In this document: one piece after another, positions 29,326-37,262 of the stretch
How the letters are laid out: the number at the start of each line of letters is the position of its first letter
Position numbering within the stretch: position 1 is the stretch's first letter
Assembly: GCF_003259955.1 (NCBI RefSeq)
Contig: NZ_QLMK01000002.1
Coordinates: 186,001 to 250,000 of the forward strand
Length of the DNA stretch: 64,000 nt
Source: Falsochrobactrum ovis
GTDB taxonomy: Bacteria > Pseudomonadota > Alphaproteobacteria > Rhizobiales > Rhizobiaceae
Direction of reading: 5' to 3'
Made by a program: the position numbers and the translations under genes
Notes under the pieces: model-generated
Told to the model about the DNA's origin: nothing
Seen by the model: only the letters and a program-made list of their open reading frames with translations
Database searches by the model: none

Positions 29326-29805
29326 ACTTACTAGACCAAGAACTATGCCCAGCGAAGTGAGCGGTTCTATACCGGTCCTATGCCCGCCTGTCCAGTCTAC
29401 AATCGTAAAAAAATCAAAAAATATAGACGTATTTTTTGTGTTGGCAAACGCGCAGTCATTGCGATGAAATTGCGTTGAAAATGTCAATTGTCGATCAGGC
29501 TTTCGATTGCAAGAAGGTGGCGGAAGTCAACTTGAAGCCGTTATTGTTTGCGGTGCTCGGCGATTCGGCACCCTGAATTTCAGTTTGTCAGGATCTAAGC
29601 ATCGCCGCCAGTCAGTAGCTATTGCAATAATGAGCATAGAATTGACCAGATCGGTCATTATTTTTCGCTAAACATATTTTCATACTGTATGTGTTTGAAC
29701 GCGCTTAATGCGGCTGAACAGGGAACATGCATCGGATTCCTTTTTGGAAATGAATAGGTCCAGATGGCCTATATCGAAATCCGGTTTGCGGTATTTGAGG
29801 ACGGA
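29326..29805. other. Intergenic region upstream of the DedA gene
   Basis: No supportable gene in about 480 bases. It should contain the promoters of tRNA-Lys (minus) and of the DedA gene (plus). An inverted repeat TGACC-N5-GGTCA at 29643-29657 is a candidate regulator site. Confidence 0.4.
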
Positions 29806-30468
29806 ATGGAAAGTATCATCAGCGATGTTGGTCAGTTTATTTCTGATCATCGGGCATGGGCCGGGCCAATTGTAGGCATTATATCTTTTGGCGAATCGCT
29901 TGCAATTATCGGAATGTTTATTCCGGCTACGCCAATTATGATCGTCATCGGTGGATTGATCGGCGCAGGCATTATTGAGCCTATCCCTGTTATTATTGGT
30001 GCAATTATTGGTGCCGTGATTGGTGATATTGTTTCCTATTTCCTCGGCTGGTGGGTGGGGCGCAACATAATTCATAAATGGCCGCTCAATAAACACCGCA
30101 GTGGTGTTGCGCGGGCGCGTCTATTGTTCCGTCGTTATGGTTTTATGGCGGTCTTTGTCGGGCGTTTTTTTGGTCCCATTCGCTGCACAGTACCTATGGT
30201 TGCAGGGATGATGTCGATGGATCAAACCCGTTTCCAAACGGCAAATGTTCTATCGGCCATGGTTTGGGCGCCAGTGATGTTTCTACCGGGATGGCTTGCA
30301 GGACGCGGGGTTGGCAGTTTTTCTAAGCTGAACGGTGATCACATGTTCTGGATCGGGGTCGGCATCATGGTCGTGACCGTTATCGCGACAGTGATTGGAA
30401 TACGCTACTTTAAGGCTCGCCCACGGAGAATACGCAAACGGCGCGTCGATATTTCGCCTGCTGAATAG
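29806..30468 (+). CDS. DedA family membrane protein
   Basis: Inner-membrane protein of about 220 residues with about five hydrophobic segments. Conserved DedA/VTT features are ISFGESLAIIGMFIPATPIM, GDIVSYFLGWWVG, and GRFFGPIRCTVPMVAGMM. Family members act as phospholipid or undecaprenyl-phosphate translocases and support envelope integrity. ATG 29806 is preferred because TGAGGACGGA gives a good ribosome-binding site; an in-frame ATG at 29764 would add 14 polar residues. The C-terminus is strongly basic (KARPRRIRKRR). A weak terminator follows at 30549. Confidence 0.88.
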   Translation: MESIISDVGQFISDHRAWAGPIVGIISFGESLAIIGMFIPATPIMIVIGGLIGAGIIEPIPVIIGAIIGAVIGDIVSYFLGWWVGRNIIHKWPLNKHRSGVARARLLFRRYGFMAVFVGRFFGPIRCTVPMVAGMMSMDQTRFQTANVLSAMVWAPVMFLPGWLAGRGVGSFSKLNGDHMFWIGVGIMVVTVIATVIGIRYFKARPRRIRKRRVDISPAE

Positions 30469-30548
30469 AAGGCTTGCGCGAAACTTATGTCTCTGTAAAT
30501 AATAAGTTCAATATGTCATCGTAGGCATTCTATTCTTTGTGAACGACG

Positions 30549-30566
30549 AAGCCACCGCGGCTTTTT
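30549..30566 (+). terminator. Short terminator after the DedA gene
   Basis: AAGCC pairs with GGCTT around ACCGC, followed directly by a TTTTT run. The stem is short, but hairpin and T tract are correctly arranged. Confidence 0.5.
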
Positions 30567-30776
30567 AAAAGGATTGATCGGCATTATGCCCGACGATAAT
30601 TCTGACGATTCGTCTTCCCGAAGTCCCACGCCCGGTAAAGGGGCATTGGGCGCGGTTGATTATTGGTTTTTTCCGCTAGTTACATTGTATAGCTGTGCAG
30701 CTGTGAGGCGCGCTGGCGTAAGCTCATGCGCTTTCCGCTATCGGCATTTTTCGTTGGTTCGATAGGAGCTCTTATC
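30567..30776. other. Leader region of the TerC/CBS gene
   Basis: About 210 bases between a terminator and the TerC-like gene. A frame of about 60 codons (30574-30765) has no convincing ribosome-binding site and no recognisable family, so I do not call it a gene. Confidence 0.3.
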
Positions 30777-32354
30777 ATGGATTGGTCCATGGACTGGATT
30801 GCCGACCCTAATGCCTGGATTGGCCTAGTTACGCTGGTGGTTCTGGAAATTGTTCTGGGGATCGACAATCTGGTTTTCATTGCAATTTTGGCTGATAAGC
30901 TGCCACCTCATCAACGAAATCGGGCACGCATTATCGGTCTCGCGCTCGCACTGGTGATGCGCCTCCTACTCTTGGCGTCAATTTCCTGGATCGTCACGCT
31001 AACGGAGCCGCTGATAACATTAGCTGGGCTTTCCTTCTCTGGTCGAGACATCATCATGCTGGCGGGAGGTTTATTCCTTTTGGCCAAAGGGACGATGGAA
31101 CTCCATGAGCGGCTTGAGGGGGATCACGGTCCCAAAAGATCGCGGATGGTTCATGCAGTTTTCTGGCAAGTTATCGTTCAGATTGTGGTTCTTGATGCTG
31201 TGTTCTCGCTCGATAGTGTAATCACAGCTGTGGGAATGGTGCAGCATCTGCCGGTGATGATGATCGCCGTTATTATTGCGATTGGCGTGATGATGTTGGC
31301 GTCCAAGCCATTGATGGATTTCGTCAACAAACATCCAACCGTTGTCATTCTCTGCCTTGGCTTTCTTATGATGATTGGTTTCAGCCTTATCGTGGAAGGC
31401 TTTGGGTTCCATATTCCTAAGGGCTATCTCTACGCTGCTATTGGCTTTTCGGTACTTATCGAAGCAGCGAACCAGACAGCGCGTCGCAACCGCGAAAAGA
31501 TGATCACTACCTATGATTTGCGCGAGCGTACTGCTGGCGCGGTGCTTCGGTTGCTTGGTGGTGGTCGAGATGATCTTCCGCTCTCAGATACGGTCGACGT
31601 TATTGCTCAACAAACGGCCGCTACTGACGTTTTCTTGCCCGAAGAAAAGGAAATGATCCGCGGTGTTCTGGATCTTGCAGAGCGCCCCGTACGCTCCATC
31701 ATGTCTCCCCGCAACGAAATAGAATGGTTGGATTTGGATGAAGATGAAGCTGAGATTCAGCAAACAATTCGCAACTTAACCCATTCGCGCGTCATTGTTG
31801 CGCGGCGTCAAGTCGATGAATTTGTGGGGGTTGCACCGGTTAAGGATCTGCTTCTTTTCATGAGCGAAAATAAGTCAATAGATTGGGATGGGGTTATCAA
31901 ACAGCCATTGGTCGTCCATGAGAATGCGAATGTTCTTCGGGTGATGGAACAGCTTCGTGTCTCAACGATTCAGCTTGCTGTTGTGGTAGATGAGCATGGC
32001 TCCTTCGAAGGTATTGTAACACCTACGGATGTTTTGGAGGCAATCGCTGGCGAATTTCCTGATGAGGATGAAGTAGCATCGGTCGCCGAAGCTGACGGCG
32101 AGGGCGGTTATCTGGTCGATGGTTTTGTTGATATTCGTCGGCTGAGCGGGCTGTTGGAGCGTGATCTTGTTGATGAAGGTGATCGCTATACAACCCTTGC
32201 CGGGTATGTCTTATGGCATCTTGGCCACATACCTAATGGTGGCGAACATTTTACAGCTGATGGTTTTGATTTCACGATTGAGTCAATGAATGGTCGCCAT
32301 GTGGAAAAAGTTCGGATCAAACCTGTTCTCAATCCGGATCAGACCAACTCCTGA
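30777..32354 (+). CDS. TerC-family membrane protein with CBS pair and CorC/HlyC domain
   Basis: Inner-membrane protein of about 525 residues. The N-terminal TerC-like domain (about 1-240) contains [22 protein letters not shown] and [18 protein letters not shown], with the conserved acidic residues of the family in membrane helices. Two CBS motifs (about 300-425) and a CorC_HlyC domain at the C-terminus follow. TerC-type proteins are linked to metal (Mn2+) export and co-translocational metalation of exoenzymes; the cytoplasmic domains probably sense ligands or metal. TAGGAG eight bases upstream supports ATG 30777; an in-frame ATG at 30726 would add 17 residues. Confidence 0.88.
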   Translation: MDWSMDWIADPNAWIGLVTLVVLEIVLGIDNLVFIAILADKLPPHQRNRARIIGLALALVMRLLLLASISWIVTLTEPLITLAGLSFSGRDIIMLAGGLFLLAKGTMELHERLEGDHGPKRSRMVHAVFWQVIVQIVVLDAVFSLDSVITAVGMVQHLPVMMIAVIIAIGVMMLASKPLMDFVNKHPTVVILCLGFLMMIGFSLIVEGFGFHIPKGYLYAAIGFSVLIEAANQTARRNREKMITTYDLRERTAGAVLRLLGGGRDDLPLSDTVDVIAQQTAATDVFLPEEKEMIRGVLDLAERPVRSIMSPRNEIEWLDLDEDEAEIQQTIRNLTHSRVIVARRQVDEFVGVAPVKDLLLFMSENKSIDWDGVIKQPLVVHENANVLRVMEQLRVSTIQLAVVVDEHGSFEGIVTPTDVLEAIAGEFPDEDEVASVAEADGEGGYLVDGFVDIRRLSGLLERDLVDEGDRYTTLAGYVLWHLGHIPNGGEHFTADGFDFTIESMNGRHVEKVRIKPVLNPDQTNS

Positions 32355-32538
32355 CCGTGAGGTCTGTGAAGAAATCCTGTGGGATGGCGGAAGCTCGCAA
32401 AATATTTCGCTCTGAAATCTATGATCGCAGATGTCGGATATTGACTTTCACGCCAAAGCTTTACAAAAATTAACTATTATTCATCATTAGCAAATATCGA
32501 GATCGAATCGAGTGATTTGATACTTACGGGAAGATGTT

Positions 32539-32724
32539 ATGCGGAAATTGAAGTTGGTGTGTGATAGGGCGAAAAAGGCGCTCCTGGCTGTGACCGCTTG
32601 TTTGGCACGGCCCTGGAATGAGATGAAGCTGAACGCCGAAGAAATCGCAAATCGACGCCGGAGCAGGGGTGAACGTGGGCAGCACAATTTTCTTTGGTGC
32701 TGGCAGCATCGCGGTTTTTGGTAA
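32539..32724 (+). CDS. Small basic protein of 61 residues, unknown
   Basis: Frame starting MRKLKLVCDRAKKALLAVTA with GGGAAG five bases before the ATG. It is rich in Arg, Lys and Trp, with no clear membrane segment or motif. It is isolated between the TerC-like gene and a convergent membrane-protein gene. A plus-strand terminator (32787-32815) lies 60 bases behind it, showing that a plus-strand transcript probably ends here. The transcript might be a small RNA rather than an mRNA. Confidence 0.35.
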   Translation: MRKLKLVCDRAKKALLAVTACLARPWNEMKLNAEEIANRRRSRGERGQHNFLWCWQHRGFW

Positions 32725-32786
32725 TTTGATTTAAGAATGAATTGATTAGCGCTATTGGTTGATATGTCCAATTGGCGCATATTTGC

Positions 32787-32815
32787 AAAGCTGGAGTTTA
32801 AATCTCCGGCTTTTT
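32787..32815 (+). terminator. Terminator of a small plus-strand transcript
   Basis: AAAGCTGGAG (32787-32796) pairs with CTCCGGCTTT (one G-U pair), followed by TTTTTGCTTTT. It overlaps the end of the convergent minus-strand gene, for which it may also act. Confidence 0.75.
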
Positions 32816-33760
32816 GCTTTTCTCCTTATTGTTCCAGCGTAGGACGAATTGCGATTTTTCAAATACCAGCACCACTACCAATGAGATAGCAAAAGGTATT
32901 AGGAGATAAAGAAGGCGAAAGACTATAAGCGCTGCCAGCACATCGGCCTGATCCATATCCGGAAGTCCGGTTAAAAATATCAGTTCCAAAACGCCTAGTC
33001 CGCCGGGTGCATGAGAAATAAGCGCCGCAGAGAATGAGATTAAGAATATTCCAAGGATGATAATGAAGCCCGGATTGCCTGCTTCTGGCAGGGCAAAATA
33101 GATGATGCCGGCGGCGCCGACCAACTCCAAAGGCGCAACAATAAGCTGCTGCCAAACAACATTCAGACGTGGATATTCCAAGCGAAACTTGCCGATTTGC
33201 AGGGGCTTTAGTTGCAGCCAGCTTCCAAAAATATACAGCAAAATGAAAGCCAGCATGACCAGAGCAATGCTGATGGCGACGGTGGAGGTCAGTTCCTCAT
33301 TAAACCGCATCAGAATTTGCGGCTCCAGTAACAAGACCAAGCTTGACGTGATTACGACGCCTAAAACAAAGGTGAAAGAGCAGAAGGCAATGAGTACTGC
33401 AATCTGGCTACCGGGCAATCCTTGCGAGGAATAGGCACGATAGCGCACAACGGCTCCAGAAACGACCGATGCGCCGATATTATGGGAAAGCGCATAGGTG
33501 GTAAACGAACATAGCGCGATGAAAAGCCACGAAATTTTTCGACGCAAATGCAGCAATGCAATGCGATCATAGCCAGCAAGCGATGAGTAGGCGAGAATAG
33601 CAGCAGCGGAGGCCAGAACCCATTGATGCATACGAATTGCATATAGGCTGTCCATAACGTCATCGAGGGAAATACTGCGTAGTTCGCGATAAAGAAGCCA
33701 GGCAGATATAGCGACAGCGCAAACGCCAATTACGGGCCAGAAAAAATCCTTAGCTTTCAT
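32798..33760 (-). CDS. YbhN/lysylphosphatidylglycerol synthase-like integral membrane protein
   Basis: Inner-membrane protein of 320 residues with around eight hydrophobic helices, belonging to the UPF0104/LPG_synthase_TM family. Typical stretches are YALSHNIGASVVSGAVVRYRAYSS, and HAPGGLGVLELIFL near residue 250. It lacks the C-terminal catalytic domain of MprF, so it is the membrane module alone. Some relatives move lipids or polyprenyl carriers; the substrate here is unknown. It is monocistronic, with an ATG start. Confidence 0.85.
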   Translation of the reverse strand: MKAKDFFWPVIGVCAVAISAWLLYRELRSISLDDVMDSLYAIRMHQWVLASAAAILAYSSLAGYDRIALLHLRRKISWLFIALCSFTTYALSHNIGASVVSGAVVRYRAYSSQGLPGSQIAVLIAFCSFTFVLGVVITSSLVLLLEPQILMRFNEELTSTVAISIALVMLAFILLYIFGSWLQLKPLQIGKFRLEYPRLNVVWQQLIVAPLELVGAAGIIYFALPEAGNPGFIIILGIFLISFSAALISHAPGGLGVLELIFLTGLPDMDQADVLAALIVFRLLYLLIPFAISLVVVLVFEKSQFVLRWNNKEKSKKPEI

Positions 33761-33975
33761 AAATTGGCCACCGCACCTTCATCTGTTTCATATGCATGAA
33801 TTCCACTCAATGGATTCGTTTGTTTGATAATTTCGCATCTCTTGCCGTGGCTGCAAGCTTTTTAATGACGAAATCTTTCACTTTGACATATTTAGTCGAA
33901 CCCCTTGCACAATGCTCCGGAAAAATTCATTCGGTCGAGGCCTATGGGGTTTCGAAAGGTAAGAGAGTTAACTTA

Positions 33976-34004
33976 AAGCCGGGCAGAAATATTCTGCCCG
34001 GCTT
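33976..34004 (-). terminator. Terminator of secDF
   Basis: AAGCCGGGCAGAA pairs with TTCTGCCCGGCTT, 13 perfect pairs with a three-base loop, directly behind the secDF stop. On the minus strand TTTAAGTT follows. Confidence 0.8.
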
Positions 34005-34009
34005 GTTTG

Positions 34010-36544
34010 TTATTTTTGTAATGCGGTTTCTTCTTCTGCGTCTTTCTGAGCATCTTTGCGATGCTGCCACCAATCGCCCAATACGAGCAGGATTGGGGCT
34101 GCGATGAAGATCGAAGAAGAGGTTGCGACGACAATGCCGAAAAGCATCGGTACCGCGAAGTTGTTCACCGCACTTCCGCCCCAGACAGCCATAGGGAGCA
34201 TGCAGAGGAATGTAGTGATCGATGTGTAAATACAGCGCACGAGCACCTGATTGATACTCATGTCGATGATTTCACGCAGCGACTTGGACTTATAAAGCCG
34301 CAGATTTTCACGCATGCGGTCGTAAACCACCACTTTGTCATTCACTGAGTAGCCAATACTCGTCAGAAGGGCTGCAATAGCGGTAAGGTTGAAATCTAAC
34401 TGCAATAGAGCGAAAAAACCGACCATTTTGGTTGTATCGAGTATGAGCGTGACAATGGCACCCATCGCGAAAAACCATTCAAAACGCCACCAGAGATATA
34501 GCAGCATACCAAGTGCAGCGAGAACTACAGCGATAAAACCAGAACGGGCCAGTTCACCTGAAACTTTCGGGCCAACCACCTCGGTGCGTTCAATTTTTAC
34601 GCCGGGATCAAGTTCGGTGACTGCATCGCGCATTTTTGCGACTGCAACGCTTTGTGCTTCCTCACCACCGTCCTGCCGTTGAATTCGGATCAGAACATGA
34701 TTGGGGCTGCCAGCGCTTTGAAGAGCTACTTCGCCCAAATTGAGAGTGCCTAGTTTCTGGCGCAGTTGTGCAAGATCTGCAGGCTGAGAGGTGACAATTT
34801 CAGCCTGAATACCGCCCTTGAAGTCGATGCCGTAATTAAGGCCCGGCTTAAAGAACAGGAAGATAGATGCGATTGAAAGAACAATCGAAATACCAATCCC
34901 GTAGAAGCGGGCATTCATGAAGCTAATATTCGTCTTTTCTGGAACGAATTTCAGCAATGGCTCAATATGCAGTACTTTGAGTTTGCGGCGCCGCACACTC
35001 CACGCCATCACCATGCGCACAAGCGTCACACAAGTGAACATAGAAATTGCAATGCCGAGCATCATGGTAATCGCAAATCCACGGACCGGGCCAGTGCCGA
35101 ACATGAACAGCAATATGGTAGAGATCATCGCGGTTACGTTCGCATCCACAATGGTCGAGAACGCCGCGTGGAAACCTTTATCCAAGGCAGGCATCGCACC
35201 TAGACCTTTTCGGGTCTCTTCTCTTATGCGTTCGTTGATGAGAATATTTGCGTCAACAGCAATACCGATACCAAGGATAATACCCGCAATACCGGGGAGT
35301 GTGAGGGTTGCGCCTATTAGGCTGAGTGCTGAAAAGGTGAGCAAAGTATGGAGCAATAGCGCAAGATTGGCGATAAGGCCCCAAAAGCCGTAGAGAACAA
35401 AAATGAATGCGGCAACAAGCGCAAAGCCGATTATACCCGTGATCAGCCCCATCTTGATCGCATCGCCACCAAGATCAGGACCGACGGTGCGTTCTTCAAT
35501 GACTGTCAGCGGAGCAGGAAGCGCGCCTGCGCGCAAGAGTGCTGAGAGAACAACGGTATCCTGCACGGTAAAGCTACCGCTGATCTGCCCAGACCCACCA
35601 GTAATAGGTTCACGAATAACCGGAGCGCTAAGCACTTTGTCATCCAGTACAATCGCAAATGGTCGATTGACATTCTTGGTCGTGATATCAGCAAATTGAC
35701 GGGCACCAAGGCTATCAAAACGGAAAGACACGATTGGTTCGTTGGTGCGCTGATCGAAACCAGCACGAGAATCGGTCAGGCGTTCACCGGAAAGCGCAAC
35801 CTGATCCTCAATTGGATATTTGATGTTCGGATCGTTAGAATCTTCCAGAATAGACACGCCGGGAGGAGGTGTGTCGTTGGGATTTACATCCGCTACCATA
35901 TGGAAGCTCATTTTCGCGGTGCTGCCCAAGAGCTGGCGTAATTCAGCTGGATTTTGAAGGCCGGGGAGCTGCACGACGATACGATCGGACCCTACGCGCT
36001 GGATTGATGGTTCGGCTACACCAACCTGATCAACGCGTTGCCGAATGATCTCAAGGCTTTGCTGGAGAGCTGCATCAAGCCGATAGTTAAATCCAGCTTC
36101 TGTCAGACTTAGTCGGATCTGGTTGTCATTGCTCGTGACATCAATGTCATTGATCGCAGTGCCGAAGCCACTGGTATTAACCTGCGAAATCAAAGTGCGA
36201 AGTGCTGCATCCGCTTTGGTGCGCTGCTCAGCATCGGGGATGGTGACGATAATTGAATCACCAACTGCACGAATTGATTGCGGCTGGATACGCTCGGCGC
36301 GCAACTTGCTGCGAGCGTCATCAAGCAGAGACCGCATGCGCTCTTTTTTGAGCGCGGCCGCGTCGATCTCAAGTACCAAATACGAGCCGCCGCGAAGGTC
36401 GAGGCCCAATGTTACCTGACGCTTAGGAAACCAGGACGGCATCGCCTCCAGTTGTTTTTGGGTGAAAAAGTTGGGTAAAGCAATAATGACGCCGATCAGT
36501 ACAATCAGCCCATAAAGCACAGCGACCCATTTTGAAGTGCGCAT
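34010..36544 (-). CDS. secDF: Fused protein translocase subunit SecDF
   Basis: Inner-membrane accessory of the SecYEG translocon that uses the proton gradient to pull preproteins through. The 844 residues join SecD (about 1-520) and SecF (about 530-844), each with six predicted membrane segments. SecD features are LGLDLRGGSYLVLEID near residue 48, the periplasmic P1 region and AGIILGIGIAVDANILINERI. SecF features are GIDFKGGIQAEI and IGYSVNDKVVVYDRMREN. The fusion is common in this order of bacteria. It ends in a strong terminator. No yajC gene lies upstream in this window. Confidence 0.96.
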   Translation of the reverse strand: MRTSKWVAVLYGLIVLIGVIIALPNFFTQKQLEAMPSWFPKRQVTLGLDLRGGSYLVLEIDAAALKKERMRSLLDDARSKLRAERIQPQSIRAVGDSIIVTIPDAEQRTKADAALRTLISQVNTSGFGTAINDIDVTSNDNQIRLSLTEAGFNYRLDAALQQSLEIIRQRVDQVGVAEPSIQRVGSDRIVVQLPGLQNPAELRQLLGSTAKMSFHMVADVNPNDTPPPGVSILEDSNDPNIKYPIEDQVALSGERLTDSRAGFDQRTNEPIVSFRFDSLGARQFADITTKNVNRPFAIVLDDKVLSAPVIREPITGGSGQISGSFTVQDTVVLSALLRAGALPAPLTVIEERTVGPDLGGDAIKMGLITGIIGFALVAAFIFVLYGFWGLIANLALLLHTLLTFSALSLIGATLTLPGIAGIILGIGIAVDANILINERIREETRKGLGAMPALDKGFHAAFSTIVDANVTAMISTILLFMFGTGPVRGFAITMMLGIAISMFTCVTLVRMVMAWSVRRRKLKVLHIEPLLKFVPEKTNISFMNARFYGIGISIVLSIASIFLFFKPGLNYGIDFKGGIQAEIVTSQPADLAQLRQKLGTLNLGEVALQSAGSPNHVLIRIQRQDGGEEAQSVAVAKMRDAVTELDPGVKIERTEVVGPKVSGELARSGFIAVVLAALGMLLYLWWRFEWFFAMGAIVTLILDTTKMVGFFALLQLDFNLTAIAALLTSIGYSVNDKVVVYDRMRENLRLYKSKSLREIIDMSINQVLVRCIYTSITTFLCMLPMAVWGGSAVNNFAVPMLFGIVVATSSSIFIAAPILLVLGDWWQHRKDAQKDAEEETALQK

Positions 36545-36654
36545 GAATCCAGATTCCGGAGATTGGGAGCCGTATTCCTTTATTATATCAATAGTTTACG
36601 GCGCAGTTTGTCTAAAATGATTCAAGATTGGTCCCGGCCAATCAATTTGCATGT

Positions 36655-37152
36655 TCAAATGACATGCGGGGGTGCTCGAACATTTGTATGACTCAGGTGT
36701 GAACCGGTCATAATATAGACAGCCGGAGCGATTGGCGCTTGGCTAATATTGTTTAATTCGAGTTGTGCCAGCTTACCCAATAAGGCTTTGCCGCCTCCGG
36801 ATGGATAGACGGACTGGCATTTCATCCAATTGGCTTCAGTAAGGATAGCCCGAATGGTTTGAGATGTTATTGCTGTTTGCTGGCGGGTTGGCAAACCAGA
36901 TCTATCATTAATCTGGTGATCAGCCTTATGCTCAGATCCACGGGGTGGGTTATTATTGCCAATGGTGGAAAAATCCACGGCAAACATAATGGCCATAACA
37001 GAAAATACACAGCTCACGAACAGCATAAAACCATGCTGCCGGTTACGGCTTGTTTGCCGGTCGCGTGTGTCGGTACCGTTGGTCAAAATGCCCGGACTTC
37101 CTTTATGATTGCCACATTTGAGAGCAACTATAACACTCTTGAGAATCCTCAT
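36655..37152 (-). CDS. Hypothetical membrane-anchored protein, pilin/Tad-like N-terminus
   Basis: 165-residue frame with one hydrophobic segment at about residues 41-62. The segment is preceded by basic residues and a glycine: RNRQHGFMLFVSCVFSVMAI. This resembles the class III signal or TadE/TadG-type anchor (basic residues, Gly, then a hydrophobic helix ending near an Asp). The rest is polar with no known domain. A clear ribosome-binding site is missing, and a 98-codon frame lies on the opposite strand, so coding status is uncertain. It sits alone between secDF and the MscS gene. Confidence 0.35.
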   Translation of the reverse strand: MRILKSVIVALKCGNHKGSPGILTNGTDTRDRQTSRNRQHGFMLFVSCVFSVMAIMFAVDFSTIGNNNPPRGSEHKADHQINDRSGLPTRQQTAITSQTIRAILTEANWMKCQSVYPSGGGKALLGKLAQLELNNISQAPIAPAVYIMTGSHLSHTNVRAPPHVI

Positions 37153-37262
37153 TAACCATTTGTGCCATTGGTAACAAGGAAATACTGTCGTTTGAAAAAA
37201 GGCTTTCCCCGTCGTCCACTTGTTCTATATGAATCCTGGGCGAAAAACGGATCGAATTTAAA

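Noticed and set aside
30574-30765. Frame of about 63 codons before the TerC-like gene
   Set aside because: Start codon has no usable ribosome-binding site and the product resembles nothing; it overlaps the leader of the TerC-like gene.
34061-36478. Several plus-strand frames opposite secDF
   Set aside because: They are shadows of a strongly conserved gene and show no independent features.
36859-37155. 98-codon plus-strand frame opposite the pilin-like frame
   Set aside because: No ribosome-binding site, no family, and composition less protein-like than the minus-strand frame.
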